Positions 37,532 through 48,865 of a stretch of 64,000 nt of DNA are shown piece after piece (the stretch's first letter is position 1; every line of letters begins with the position of its first letter). This stretch comes from Acanthacorydalis orientalis (lineage: Eukaryota > Arthropoda > Insecta > Megaloptera > Corydalidae). The position numbers were made by a program, and so were the translations under genes. The notes under the pieces are model-generated. The model was not told where the DNA came from. It saw only the letters and a program-made list of their open reading frames with translations, and searched no databases. The stretch lies in contig CM068315.1 of NCBI GenBank assembly GCA_034766995.1, forward strand, positions 52,056,662-52,120,661. Reading direction: 5' to 3'.

Positions 37532-38554
37532 CCCTTTGCAATATGAGGTCACCTCTGGCTTAACAACACTACTTTTCCCAAGAACTCTTGAGTCACCTCT
37601 GACGTGACACTTCATAAAGTTAACAAAACAAATCAGTAGTGAATAGTTTTATTCAAAAAATATTTTGAAAGTACGTGCATGTACATAAAATCCTTGTATT
37701 ATACACTTCTCAGCATTGAATTAACAGGAAATTTCCAACAGAAAAGGTAACTAAACCAAACCTTAAAATCAAATATGTTGTTGCCTGTCGATCGAAACAA
37801 ATACTAGCCTTAACATGAAACAATAAGTGTGTCGTCACGATATTCAGTAGTTATGACTCGTCGGCAATGAAAATTATTACAAGAATTCAATGTGGAGGAG
37901 TTACAAAGGCCATAAAAAAAACTAAGTAGTTTGCAATTATAATAAGTTTATGCGGAAATCTATAAAATGGTGGAGGAAATTATTGTTTTGGGGTCTAGAC
38001 GTCTGGTTCATTACTTCATATATTTTATATAAAATACACTGTAAAAGATATAAAATCAAACCCATGAAATATATAAATTTTATTTGTAAACTAGTGGAGT
38101 CATTTGTGAGAAATTTCCGACAAGGTAAGAAACATCGGAGGAGGCTCTTAACATTAGATTATGAAAATTGACTAGATGGTAGATTCCATACAATAACTGC
38201 AGATATTTAAGGCAAACATAATGACTGCCATGCTACTTGGTATGTTCAAATCATAAAACAAAAGGTGGAAGGCGAACAACAGTATACTTTTGTGAAACTT
38301 GTGACAGGAAGCCATTTACATACAGAAATTTGTTTTAAAAAGTATCATACTTTAAAAAAATATTACTAACGACAAACTACATATTTGTATCTTGACATTA
38401 ATGAATTTTTATGAACAATTGTTTTGTTGACAAAAAACTAAATTTTCAATAACTGCAAGCATTTTTTTCATACCTAAAATGAGATATCAAAGCCAGAAAA
38501 ATTAAATAGAAGTTTGCTGAGAACAAACTAGGAAAGCAATTATAGTATAAAGGA
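37532..38554 (+). mobile_element. piggyBac-like element, internally deleted
   Basis: The left end is TTAA (37528-37531) followed by CCCTTTGCAATATGAGG, the hallmark target site and CCC-type piggyBac terminus. A subterminal repeat follows: GAGGTCACCTCTGGC (from about 37546) recurs as GAGTCACCTCTGACG (about 37590). The probable right end is ...TATAAAGGA followed by TTAA (38555-38558), an inverted but diverged match, so the right boundary is less sure. The element is about 1.0 kb, well short of the 2-3 kb of autonomous members, and contains a C-terminal transposase fragment at 37938-38345. Confidence 0.75.
37938..38345 (+). pseudogene. piggyBac transposase C-terminal fragment
   Basis: TAT AAT AAG TTT ATG gives YNKFM, the start of the family motif YNxxMGGVDxxDQ. 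The GGVD...NR part is deleted and the frame resumes RKSIKWWRKL...ILYK, the conserved segment after the catalytic core of DDE_Tnp_1_7 proteins. The open frame runs to TGA at 38169-38171. Beyond it, LDGRFH and then the Cys-rich zinc ribbon are spread over two frames: DCHA and CFKKYHTL in frame, and CSNH...GGRRTTVYFCETC in the +1 frame. A TGA stands where the family has Arg (RLDG). At least two frameshifts, one stop and the deletion make it inactive. Confidence 0.85.
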
Positions 38555-38754
38555 TTAATATTCTAACAAGAAAATGAACTAACGTGTTTTTTCAAATACG
38601 TTAATTTGTAAATTTATTTTTACTTCAAATTAAAATTCACATTTTTTATTACGGTGAAATTGTTTAAACTCATTTGAAATTTGATATTATGGTTTTAAAT
38701 CATTCTGCATTGCAATGATACTATTTTTGTAACTAACTTCAATTAAATATTTAG

Positions 38755-38850
<96 letters not shown>

Positions 38851-40894
38851 TGCTGTTAAAAAAACAGAGCAATAAATTTCAAAATTATAATACAAATTGA
38901 CTACAACTTCGACCGTGCCTATTTTCTACAGCACAGGCGTAGCGATATTTCCGGCATAAAAAAGGTTGTAAATTGATTTCCTATTATGATTTTAAAATTT
39001 TCACATTTGTGCAGTATGAAAACTGATATTGAATAATAACTCTACTAAATTCTTTAATACATAAAATGAAATCATTTAATAGTATATTACTGTATATAAA
39101 ATATACACAAAATCCACACAGTGTATAAAAATCCATAAATCAATTTCCCTAGTCGACTAAATTACTTTAAATTCAAAATGTAAATCGTTCACAAAACTGA
39201 ACAATAAGATTCTAGTTATGTTTTCCGTATTCAATACATCTCTAATATGTTTTTATTGACTGATCTGTAGCTACTATGTCGTATTTAACAGTAAGCCCAC
39301 GACATCTTAAAATCGTTTTACCTTTAGGGTCCTTTTCAGACTGAGAAAAAGGAAGAAGACAGTATTTATATTTTCGGCACGTTGTTATACGCTGTTCTAT
39401 CTGATCCTATTTGAGAAGCTAGTGAACAAGTTTTGTCGACATTCGTTTCATTCCAAGATCCTATATTTGTATCGCTTAACATGTAGAAAATGTTAAGTTT
39501 ATCAGAAATCTTTCTGCCGTTTTCTAGAACTGATGTGTCTTATATGATCAAATCTTGTTAATTAACATTGTTGACGGTTCTGTTATGTATGAAATATCGT
39601 AAATTCAAATGTAACCATTTTTAAAACAGGAATACTATTCAGGTGTATTGAACTGATTAGCTGCTAACTATACATTCATATTGATTAATATTACTAGTTT
39701 AATAATATGATTTTTTAACTATAGAATAACTTACGATTCAATTAATTTGATTTTTCGGTTTATAATAGAATATTTCTATTTCAATTAATTTCTACTTCGA
39801 TCTTATTATTGGTTTTTTGATAGAAAATTTTTAATTAGAAAATGTCTTTATTATATGTACATTTACTATAATTATTAACAACAATCTGATACATAAGTTA
39901 TAAAAATACATCAGAAATAAGAGAATGTTTAAACTTGATATTATTCCCTGACATCAAAGTACATTCATTCATCATATAGTTTTTGGTATTTTTGTTAAAT
40001 TTAATTTCATAATTTCCTTAATTAATTTTTCACTCCTTACAAATTACAAATAATTTTCTGAATAAACTAATTATTTATCATTTTTAATTCTTGTGTATTT
40101 AGACAGTGATTCCATCATTATAAGATACTGCTGTGTTTCAGTATTCTGAGAAGGATGCTATCATTGTCAAAATATACATAAATAACAATCAAATATGTCT
40201 ATATGAAAAAAGTATATGATTCAAGTACGAAGTAAAAATTCATCTGTGTGAATTACATTAACCAATTTTATTATACTGTTTTATCTGATTTCATATTTTC
40301 AAAGTTCGATTTGACAAGAAGCAAACTTATATTTCGGTATTAGCGACTAAACTTCATGTATTTCAAAAGAAATATTGAAAATGTACACTAAAAAGTGGAT
40401 TAATAAAAAGAAATTACCAGTGCCAGAATTTCATTTAATAATTATAAAATGTTATTCGATAAAAATGTCCGAGTAAAGTTTATATTTTAAAACAAAAGCT
40501 TACTTTGTAAAAACTTGACAGAACCTGACACAAGTGTATTAAAATTAAATAATACTGTTTATTTTTTCTGTTTAATGTCAGTTTGAATCGGTGGCAGTTT
40601 GCACCATCAAGTGACAAATGGGATTTGTGTTTTCAAGATAAATATGCTAATATCAAAGCTGATTCTGTCGTAGACAAATGACTGCCGGTAACGTCATTGA
40701 ACTGTGTTAATAAATTGAAATTTAAGTTACTTACATATATATATACATACTTATATATGTAGACAAATAAATTTACTTTATATTTTCAATAAATTAAATA
40801 GTAAAATATGGACGAATACTCACATGAAATAAAACTATACAAATGGGACAAAATATATTGCTGTCATATGATTATTAACATATACAGACATCAA
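38555..40894. other. AT-rich spacer with the longest TA array
   Basis: No gene is seen. It contains the (TA)46 array at 38757-38848 and a slightly GC-richer patch at 39280-39480 with no convincing open frame. Confidence 0.6.
38757..38848. repeat. (TA)46 microsatellite, longest pure array
   Basis: About 92 bp of uninterrupted TA. Its purity suggests recent expansion. The array is fully self-complementary and can extrude as a cruciform. Confidence 0.97.
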
Positions 40895-41075
40895 GCGTAA
40901 AAATTACATCAGTGCCTTTAAATTGAATCAATCATAAATCTTTTTCAAATTAAAATATTTTCTAGTCGTTTTGGTATTTTGAAGTACCAACTTTAACATT
41001 TCAAGCATTATATATCTTGGGCAAACAGTTGGCACAACCTCACAAAACAGTAGTAAACACAATGGTATCCGATGT
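40895..41075 (+). mobile_element. mariner 5' end, truncated copy
   Basis: About 180 bp aligns with the left part of the mariner at 59339-59744. Shared blocks include GTGCCTTTAAATTGAATCA, AAAATATTTTCT, AAGTACCAAC and CACAAAACAG, followed by the equivalent ATG. Similarity stops just after that ATG (ATGGTATCCGATG here, ATGGAGTCCGAAA there). From 41080 a different sequence begins (GGGCGCATCGACACC). No 3' mariner end is present, so this is a truncated or overwritten copy. The TIR itself is degraded (GCGTAAAAATTACATCAGTG). Confidence 0.6.
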
Positions 41076-41130
41076 TTATTTGCGGTTTAAGGGCGCATCG
41101 ACACCAAAGGTCATTAGCGCTCGATATGAC
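41076..41130. repeat. GC-richer repeat-like block at the mariner breakpoint
   Basis: TTAAGGGCGCATCGACACC and AAAGGTCATTAGCGCTCG follow directly on the mariner fragment and differ in composition from both sides. It may be a piece of another dispersed element. The minus-strand ORF 41076-41315 begins in AT-rich sequence and ends here, and shows no domain. Confidence 0.3.
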
Positions 41131-41542
41131 TTGCAAAACATAAGCATTGCATACTTTTTTATGTGGCTGATTTTTGTACATTTAATATACTGACAATATT
41201 TAAATTCTTGAAATTGAACCAAAAAGAACGTGTAGTTGCGCAAATATAAATAAATAATAAAAAAAATATTTAATTTACAACGTGGTGTTTTCTTTTTTAA
41301 TAATCTAGTGTTCAAATACTATTAGCTGTCCAATTGTAAAATACTGATTATTTTCAGAATGAATGAATTAATTGAATACTTAATATTAAGAATAAATTTT
41401 ACACAAAAGCAATTAAAACGGTTATTTCTCTCTGTTAAATACAATAAATAATAATTTATCAAACTTCACATTAATTAAATGTATAACAACATATTTGAAC
41501 ATTATACTTTAAACGAATCTGATCAAGTAGATAAATCATCTT

Positions 41543-41548
<6 letters not shown>

Positions 41549-41596
<48 letters not shown>
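41549..41596. repeat. (TA)n microsatellite
   Basis: TA run of about 48 bp. Confidence 0.95.
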
Positions 41597-41597
<1 letters not shown>

Positions 41598-42002
41598 GAG
41601 CACATACATAACGAACTCTGTTTTTGATACATCAGCCACCTATATCTAATACAATTACAACTTAGCAAACTAAATACAGCAACAAACTATTAATTCTACA
41701 GAAACTGTTTTGTTATATAAGTAGATTAGGCAGTGAACTTGAACACAGTCAAGACATTGATTTAGTTCTACAAGCCTTAAATATGCGCATTGTGGCAGTA
41801 TGACCGTACCCAGTACAGCTACATTAAGCGACTCACTAGACCATATGACAGAGTGCACTAAAGACAACAGCTAATAAACCTAGACTAACAAGTAACTTGC
41901 GTCTTGTATCTATGTTCAAATAGACTTTCAACTTGCAGAATGTTAAGCTGATAACAAATAAAAGCATTAAAGTATTATATTTGTAAATTGCTTGAGTTCT
42001 TA

Positions 42003-42026
42003 GTATTCGTATATACGAATATTTGG

Positions 42027-42070
<44 letters not shown>
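42003..42070. repeat. Small palindrome and (TA)n array
   Basis: ATTCGTATATACGAAT, a 16-bp perfect palindrome, is followed by a TA run of about 41 bp. Confidence 0.9.
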
Positions 42071-42074
<4 letters not shown>

Positions 42075-45000
42075 AAAATATTGTTCATCAAGGAACGATT
42101 TCTAGTAAATAAAATTCTTGGAATAATAAAAATAACATTATATACATACATACACACGTAAATACTATATATATATATATATATAATACACATGCATAAT
42201 GTTTTCATGTTAAAACATTTTTCTGAAAATTATTACTTTTCATTTTCAGAAATACAAATGTTGCTGTAAATAAATTCATTCTAATAAAAATAACACTTCC
42301 GGCAAGTTGTACAAAAACTGATGATGGTTTATTTACATATAATTGTACTTAAACTTTCTATTTGATGAATTAGTTTATTGTGATTGCCTGCTAATAAAAA
42401 TATAAATATTTTTTAACGACAAATTCATTCTTAAATACCTAAATTAAAAAAAAAGATTATTTACAAACAAACCGCAATATTTATCATTTCATATAGGAAT
42501 TGCATCATTTAAATATCCATAGTTAACATTTATATCACATACGTGTAATTATATTCCATGTTAAATGGCATAAAAAATATCAACGTGATGGAAACAGTCT
42601 AGCAGAGATTTTATATGTGTAATACACTAAACTAATATAAACCTCAATTGCCTGACAAATCTTGGATGCTAGCACAAGAATAGAGTTTACTTGATGTGCA
42701 GTATAGACAATCACATTTGTTCCTGTCACTGCACATGTGTTTTGTGTCCCGTACGACTGGTTTAGTGACCGAATTGTGGTTAACCGAGACAAGTAGCAAG
42801 CAATCAAGGTAAATTGGTATAATAATATTTTCTATCCGTATGTTATTTCATTATAGTGTTAAGCGTTTCAAAGCTAAATTTGTTTAAAATTCATTCATTT
42901 AATTACATAGAATATCAACATACTAATGACACTTTATAACAACTATTGCAGAAGTTAACATTGTTATTCAATATATATTCATTTAAGTCTACAGAAAAAT
43001 TTGTAAAATTCTGTACACAATTACACCTAAACAAATAAATAAATAAATACGCCCTTCTGTGTTTAAAGTGGATAATTAAATAAAAATATATATCATATAT
43101 TACCATATAACATGTTACGTTTAAATTTTTCATTGTACTGTTACATTATTATTTTATTTTATAATATTTTTTATAAATTTTGACACATATTTATTATATA
43201 TACCATAAACCTGAAACATAAACTTTGTTACTACTAATTAAATTAATAATTTTTTTTACTGAATCACTACTAAGCAGTAATGATTTTTTTTTAAAAAAAA
43301 AATAACAAAAAGAATTTTGCTTGGAAGAAAAGATTAGTATTTATAAGGGTACACCTATTATATTTTATTAATAATTTATTTTTTGCAAATTTTAGAATAA
43401 AATTCAAGATATTTTTTATTATCAATTTATACACTTTCATACAAGTTTGTTAAACAGTTTATATATTTGAATATTTAATATTTTTTTCGTTCGCATATAA
43501 ATTTTCAATATTAATGAATGTGAAAAATTACAAGATTAAAGTAAAATTTTGATAATTATATAAATAGTTTCTTTGGAGAATATATATATATATGTTTGTA
43601 TAATCCAATGCTGTTGTGAAGTATTGAGAAAGATTTTAAAAAATAAGTAAACATAGTGTTAGTTATCATTTTAGTACTTCATGTAAATGTTATGTATTCT
43701 TCTGCTTTTTAAATAAGAGAACATTACACTAAACGAAATTAAAAAAATATAATATCGTTGTACAAAAACAAGTTAACCTACAAATATATAAAAAGAGCAA
43801 ACGATAAAAAAAACCACAGCGTGTATCTGATTTTACTGAGTGTCTCTTGCTGTTACTTTATAACCACATTTACATTCGGTTATACGAGTGATAAAAGTTA
43901 ACAAAAGAATTTTAAAATAGAACACGATGGATTTCGTCGGCCAACCGTTTTAATATTACTTTGTTAACTGCTGCATGTACAACACGACTACATATATATA
44001 TATATATAGTCTCGTAAGAATTTTTTCAAAATTTTATGTATTAATTGTAAAGCTTCTATATTGAAAATTTTATTTTCATATAAGAAATTAAATACCTAGA
44101 ATATATCTGAAATATAATGAAACAAATAATATATACATTGTATCATTTTAAATATTTTTAGAAAACAAAACGTTTGTATGAAAGAATTTTTATTGATAAT
44201 TATTACTTTTTATGTTACAGTATTTTTATTTCTTTTCTTTCTAGATTTTAATTCGTCTTATCCAAATATTTGATTATTATTAATACGATAATAAATGTAT
44301 TTTTGTTTTGAATCTTCGTGTTAAAATCTAAATAAATTTTATCTACATGCATAACTTTTGTGCTATATATTTATTTAATTAAAAAATATATATTTCTTTA
44401 CATCTGAAAATAAATTATATTTTTTTAATACAACTTACTGATTCGTATATTAATCTTTAGTATTAATAGATATAGTTATTTAAGGAAACATTTTATTAAA
44501 ATTTAATATTTAATTAATTACTAATGTTGATATGAAATATCAACAGTACTAATAAATAAATACTCGTATATAAAATATATAACATATTAAATACTTTTTT
44601 TAAAAAAAAAATATGGAATAGTAGAATTTTTTAATTTCAATATTATATAAAAATAATACAATGCATTACACATTATATATGTATATATATATATATAATT
44701 ATTAAAGTCTAAACCAAAAGTACTCAATTCGTGTTTTTGTACTATAATTTTTTCATTTTGTAAAAAACGTAAAAAAAAATCTCAACGTTTTTAAATATCA
44801 CAGAGCTCGTTTTGTTTTCCATTTTCATTATATTCTTTCAATAAGAGTTAAATTTGTAATTATAGAAGGATTTATTCAATGAGAGCCATTATTTACTGGA
44901 TTAACTATGAATCCTTCTTGATTAAAATTCCAACCTTTTTTATGTTTATTGTAGAAAATGTAAAATGATACTATTTTTTCTTTCCGTTTTTAAAACAATA

Positions 45001-45122
45001 TAGTTTTCTATTTTTAAATAATCCATAGTACACATACTAACAAATAAATGAAATAAATATATCTGAACATACATTAAAAATGTATGAAAAGAGAGACGCT
45101 TGATTATATAAACTGCGTGAAA

Positions 45123-45190
<68 letters not shown>
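45123..45190. repeat. (CA)n-(TA)n compound microsatellite
   Basis: About 17 bp of CA passes into about 51 bp of TA. Confidence 0.95.
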
Positions 45191-45193
<3 letters not shown>

Positions 45194-45599
45194 TTTGAAC
45201 TCTATTTATTTTCCACAAAATACTAATTAACTTTTAGTGTAAAAAAATTGATTAAAAAACTAACAATAGATGTTTGATTCTGTTTATTTCTTAATCTGTT
45301 ATTAAAATATCACATTAATGAATACTGACAAAAATATATGCAAAAATTTGATATTCACTTACACACACATATACATAAAACAATACCCGGAAAGTACATC
45401 AAAATACAACATGGGGAATAAATGAATATTCGAAAATGTATTTATTAATTAATGCCTTTTTAATTTCCCTGCAGACCTATTTCATAAATTCAATTTCGAT
45501 ATCACAACTGTTTGTCTTTGTAAACCAATACGTTGTTACTTTCTATAAAGGTATATGTTGTAGTAATAAAACTGACAAAATCGAGCATACAGAACAAAG

Positions 45600-45735
45600 A
45601 CTCCGCCTCCCTTGGTATTTGATTACATTAGTGTAGCGAAGGGGATGAACAAAAGCCTACCTACACCGAGAGTCGAACACAAATTCAATTTAAACGTGCC
45701 CCGTCGAGTATGTCACTGTGTTTATGTGTATACGG
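45600..45735 (-). mobile_element. tRNA-headed SINE fragment
   Basis: On the minus strand GTGTTCGACTCTCGG (plus about 45667-45681) is a near-perfect B box. About 40 nt upstream, ACACAGTGACA (plus about 45713-45723) is a weak A box resembling the TAGCGCAGTGA head of the 22.3-kb copy. Downstream the body reads GGTGTAGGTAGGC, then GGGAGGCGGAGTC (plus about 45600-45612). The plus-strand ORF at 45612-45860 crosses it and is not considered a gene. Confidence 0.45.
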
Positions 45736-46009
45736 AAACATTTCGATATATACAACGAAATTGTTTTCTCTGTTTAATATTATGTATCAGTGAAAATTCT
45801 ATTTTATTCGGGATCACCTACCAAGGTTTCAAAATATATATATATATGATATTTATATAAGAACGATGTTGTTTACATACACACGCGCTATTAAAATGTA
45901 AAATGTTGACAATGATACATTTTTTTTTGTAAGAAAGTACACATCATTTAAAAGAGAACTACTTAAAACAGTAATGTATTTTATATACGAGAACACCTGA
46001 TCTTTTTTT

Positions 46010-46137
46010 ACAGAATAGGAGGTTCGTTTGATAAGTTTGGTAAATTTCCATTTTGTGGCGCCGCCATTCATTTGGTAACGGCACGGTTATCAAGCGTCAC
46101 TTTTCAAACTAGCATAGGCAAAATTTCAGCTAGAAGC

Positions 46138-46138
<1 letters not shown>
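46010..46138 (+). mobile_element. Possible mariner-type 5' terminus
   Basis: After ATA at 46015-46017 the sequence GGAGGTTCGTTTGATAAG resembles terminal repeats of some mariner elements, and a moderately GC-rich 5'-UTR-like block follows (GTGGCGCCGCCATTC, CACGGTTATCAAGCG). It is cut off at 46139 by a TA array before any start codon. No 3' partner was found. The family call rests on recognition of the terminus style only. Confidence 0.35.

Positions 46139-46182
<44 letters not shown>
46139..46182. repeat. (TA)n array at a TE breakpoint
   Basis: A TA run of about 44 bp begins exactly where the mariner-like block stops. Confidence 0.95.
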
Positions 46183-46183
<1 letters not shown>

Positions 46184-46566
46184 TAATAGCTAATATAATA
46201 AATTCCTGAACTAACTCAATGTCTAATATTGAAAATTTTATCAAAATACAATAATCACTGATTACTGTTTATTTTGATATAACAAACCATAATCAATTAT
46301 TGTATATATATTGATGAAATATTATTTTACAGTTGTTTAACGTATTAATTCATTTGCAAACGTGAATATTGACACAGTAGTAAACTATAATTGTAAACAC
46401 AATATATTGATAATCTGTACAAAATAACACCGATGTTGATTTTACTCGTACATAATATTATATCATGTAGGGAATTTGATTGAATAGGTTTTTCAGTTAC
46501 CAAAATTTAGGGCATTTATTTTCAATCCCACTCGTTATATTTGAATTAATTTTTAAATGAATGTCT

Positions 46567-46589
46567 ATATATATATATATATATATATC
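46567..46589. repeat. (TA)n array at the LINE 3' end
   Basis: A short TA run directly abuts the 3' tail (minus-strand sense) of the LINE fragment. Confidence 0.95.
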
Positions 46590-47237
46590 ATTATAATCAT
46601 CAGCAGCAGCCTCTGTCAATCCACTGCTGGATAAAAGCCTCTTCCATGATTTTAGCGTTAAGCACCCATGTTTTGATGTCGTAGAAGGACTGGTACTATG
46701 CATTGATTGAATACTTTTTCTTCACATAGAGTGGGATTGTTGGTTTAAATATCGAGGCTTCTTGTCAAAATAAACTCATTCCCATTTGTATTCTCCTGTT
46801 TACTTCTCTAATGAATGAGCCATCTTTGTTAATAAGCTAAGCCAGGTAGACATATTGCGTAACTTGTTCTATTTCTGTTCCTTTTATTTCATTTTTATTC
46901 AGGAACACAAACACATTAAACAATACGTTTGCATTTAGGTGGTTCATGTTTAGGCCAATTTTTTAACTGGCGTCATCTAATTCTTCTATCCTCTTTTCTT
47001 CCGGAGTGCTTGCGAAGATAATGATATCATCAGCAAATCAGAGGTGCATTAATCTTTCGCTTTTTATTTCGATTCCGTTGTCCACTCAGTCGAGCGAATT
47101 GAATACTTTTTTAAGGTTGTAGTAAATAATTTCTACGAGATTACATACCCCTGTCTTATACCTTTTTCGATTTTTATCTTTTTTGTTTCCTCCTGCAGCT
47201 TCACTGTTATGTTGCATTCTTGTAGAGGTTATGTGGC

Positions 47238-47239
<2 letters not shown>
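46590..47239 (-). mobile_element. RTE-like non-LTR retrotransposon, 3' fragment
   Basis: Minus-strand translation gives, in order, IKIEKGIRQGYVIS*KLF, then LMHL*FADDIIIFAST and KIGLNMNHLNANVLFNVF, YVYLA*LI, DIKTWVLNA and MEEAFIQQWIDRG. These match reverse-transcriptase motifs RQGDxISPKLF and FADD, and the C-terminal and 3'-tail region typical of insect RTE/BovB-like and related LINEs. The FADD motif lies at 47026-47037. A gap between the thumb region and TWVLN implies an internal deletion. Stops replace Pro/Ser- and Arg-type positions (TGA before FADD). 5' truncation is normal for LINEs. Both ends abut TA arrays. Confidence 0.85.

Positions 47240-47299
<60 letters not shown>
47240..47299. repeat. 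(TA)n array at the LINE 5' truncation
   Basis: An uninterrupted TA run of about 60 bp begins exactly at the 5' edge of the LINE fragment. Confidence 0.95.
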
Positions 47300-47301
<2 letters not shown>

Positions 47302-47480
47302 TACATACGAGTACATACATGTATATTATGAAATGCTTTAAAACCCAAATAAATGAAAAATAAAAATTGTTACAGTAACTTTCAAATATTTCATAACATT
47401 TGTTTGGATAATTTATTTTTTCTATAAGCATACTTATATTAAGAATAATATTTTTTGTATATTTTTGATAACGTACAGAT

Positions 47481-47487
<7 letters not shown>

Positions 47488-47550
<63 letters not shown>
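47488..47550. repeat. (CA)n-(TA)n compound microsatellite
   Basis: About 23 bp of CA passes into about 40 bp of TA. Confidence 0.95.
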
Positions 47551-47553
<3 letters not shown>

Positions 47554-48804
47554 TTATTCAATTCAATAATGAATAATATATGATTACAGAATAAAACCGA
47601 GCTCATATTATTTTAATAAATGTAGATGTATGAAAACATATTAAGTAATAAAATATTTATTAGAAGCAGATTTTTATACTTTAACACGCTATATTTTTAT
47701 GATGGTTGAATACGATTATATTTAGAAAAAAACACGAAACAAAAAGTTAAAAAAAATACAAATCTAACAGCACATTAATATTCAAACCCCAATTCGATCT
47801 TCCACTGAAAAGTTTTTAACAATAATCATGAATAATAATTGATTGCTATAACTAATTGAGAATGCAGTCATAATAATCGTATATTATCATGTAAATACAT
47901 ACAATAATAATATAGGATTTATGTTTGTTTAATACATAATAAACGGTGATGAATAATTCCATGAAATAATTCTCAATATTTACATAAATTGAAGAAACAG
48001 AAACGATAAAAAGCTATTCATGTGAGAGATAAATTTGATCATTAATTACAAATCTGCCTTTGATAAAACAAATCTTTATTAAATAATTTATCTCTGTTTA
48101 TCGTACAGAATTCAATTAAAAATTGAATTATTTATGAATAAGTATTTAAAAAATGAATTACTTTAATTGTAAATAAAGTATCACTGATTAAATTAGGAAT
48201 TAAATAATATAAACAATTTAAACGTTCAATGTATTTTATGGTCATTTCTCAAATTAGTATACGTCCTAGATACTAATTCCAGCCTGAATGTACTACAAAA
48301 ATGTATAAAAAGTCAATAATTAAATCTAGATAACAAAATTTTCTTGGAAAATGATTTCATCTAATCAAGATATATTGGCAGTGTTAAAATATATTATAAA
48401 TGGAATACAAATAATAACTAAAATATATGTCTATTTTCTAAATGATTTTATTTCCAATTTAAATGTATGAAATAAATATATAGATTTCGAATAATGTTCA
48501 TATTCATTTCTGGTTTCACAGAAGATTATTAACTAAATTATTTTGACTTTATTTACTTATGTTATGGAAGTCAGATTAAAAAATAGTTAAAAATATATCA
48601 AGACAGCATAGTAATAGATTCTTAGAAAAATATATTCAATAAAACCAAAATATATACAGGACCGTCTCAGTTATTTCAACGCTTGATTTTTGCAATTACT
48701 TGATTTTAACGTGCCATTTTAACATTGTCAGTTCACAAGTTTCTACAGTTTGAATAAATTGGTTCTCTAAAAGTAAAAACTATGTATGTACTCACATATC
48801 TTAT

Positions 48805-48865
<61 letters not shown>

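Larger units (their letters stand above)
41131..45640. other. AT-rich spacer with TA arrays
   Basis: No gene is recognised. Minus-strand ORFs at 41670-41867 and 42580-42807 start with ATG and are less repetitive than most, but show no motif. TA arrays lie at 41549, 42029, 42166, 43579, 44678 and 45123. Confidence 0.55.

Noticed and set aside
42580..42807. 75-codon minus-strand ORF as a host gene
   Set aside because: No motif, signal peptide, splice context or family resemblance; composition only slightly better than background.
9120..45735. tRNA genes at the four A/B-box sites
   Set aside because: No complete cloverleaf with paired acceptor and T stems can be formed; B boxes are mutated or partly deleted, so SINE heads are more likely.
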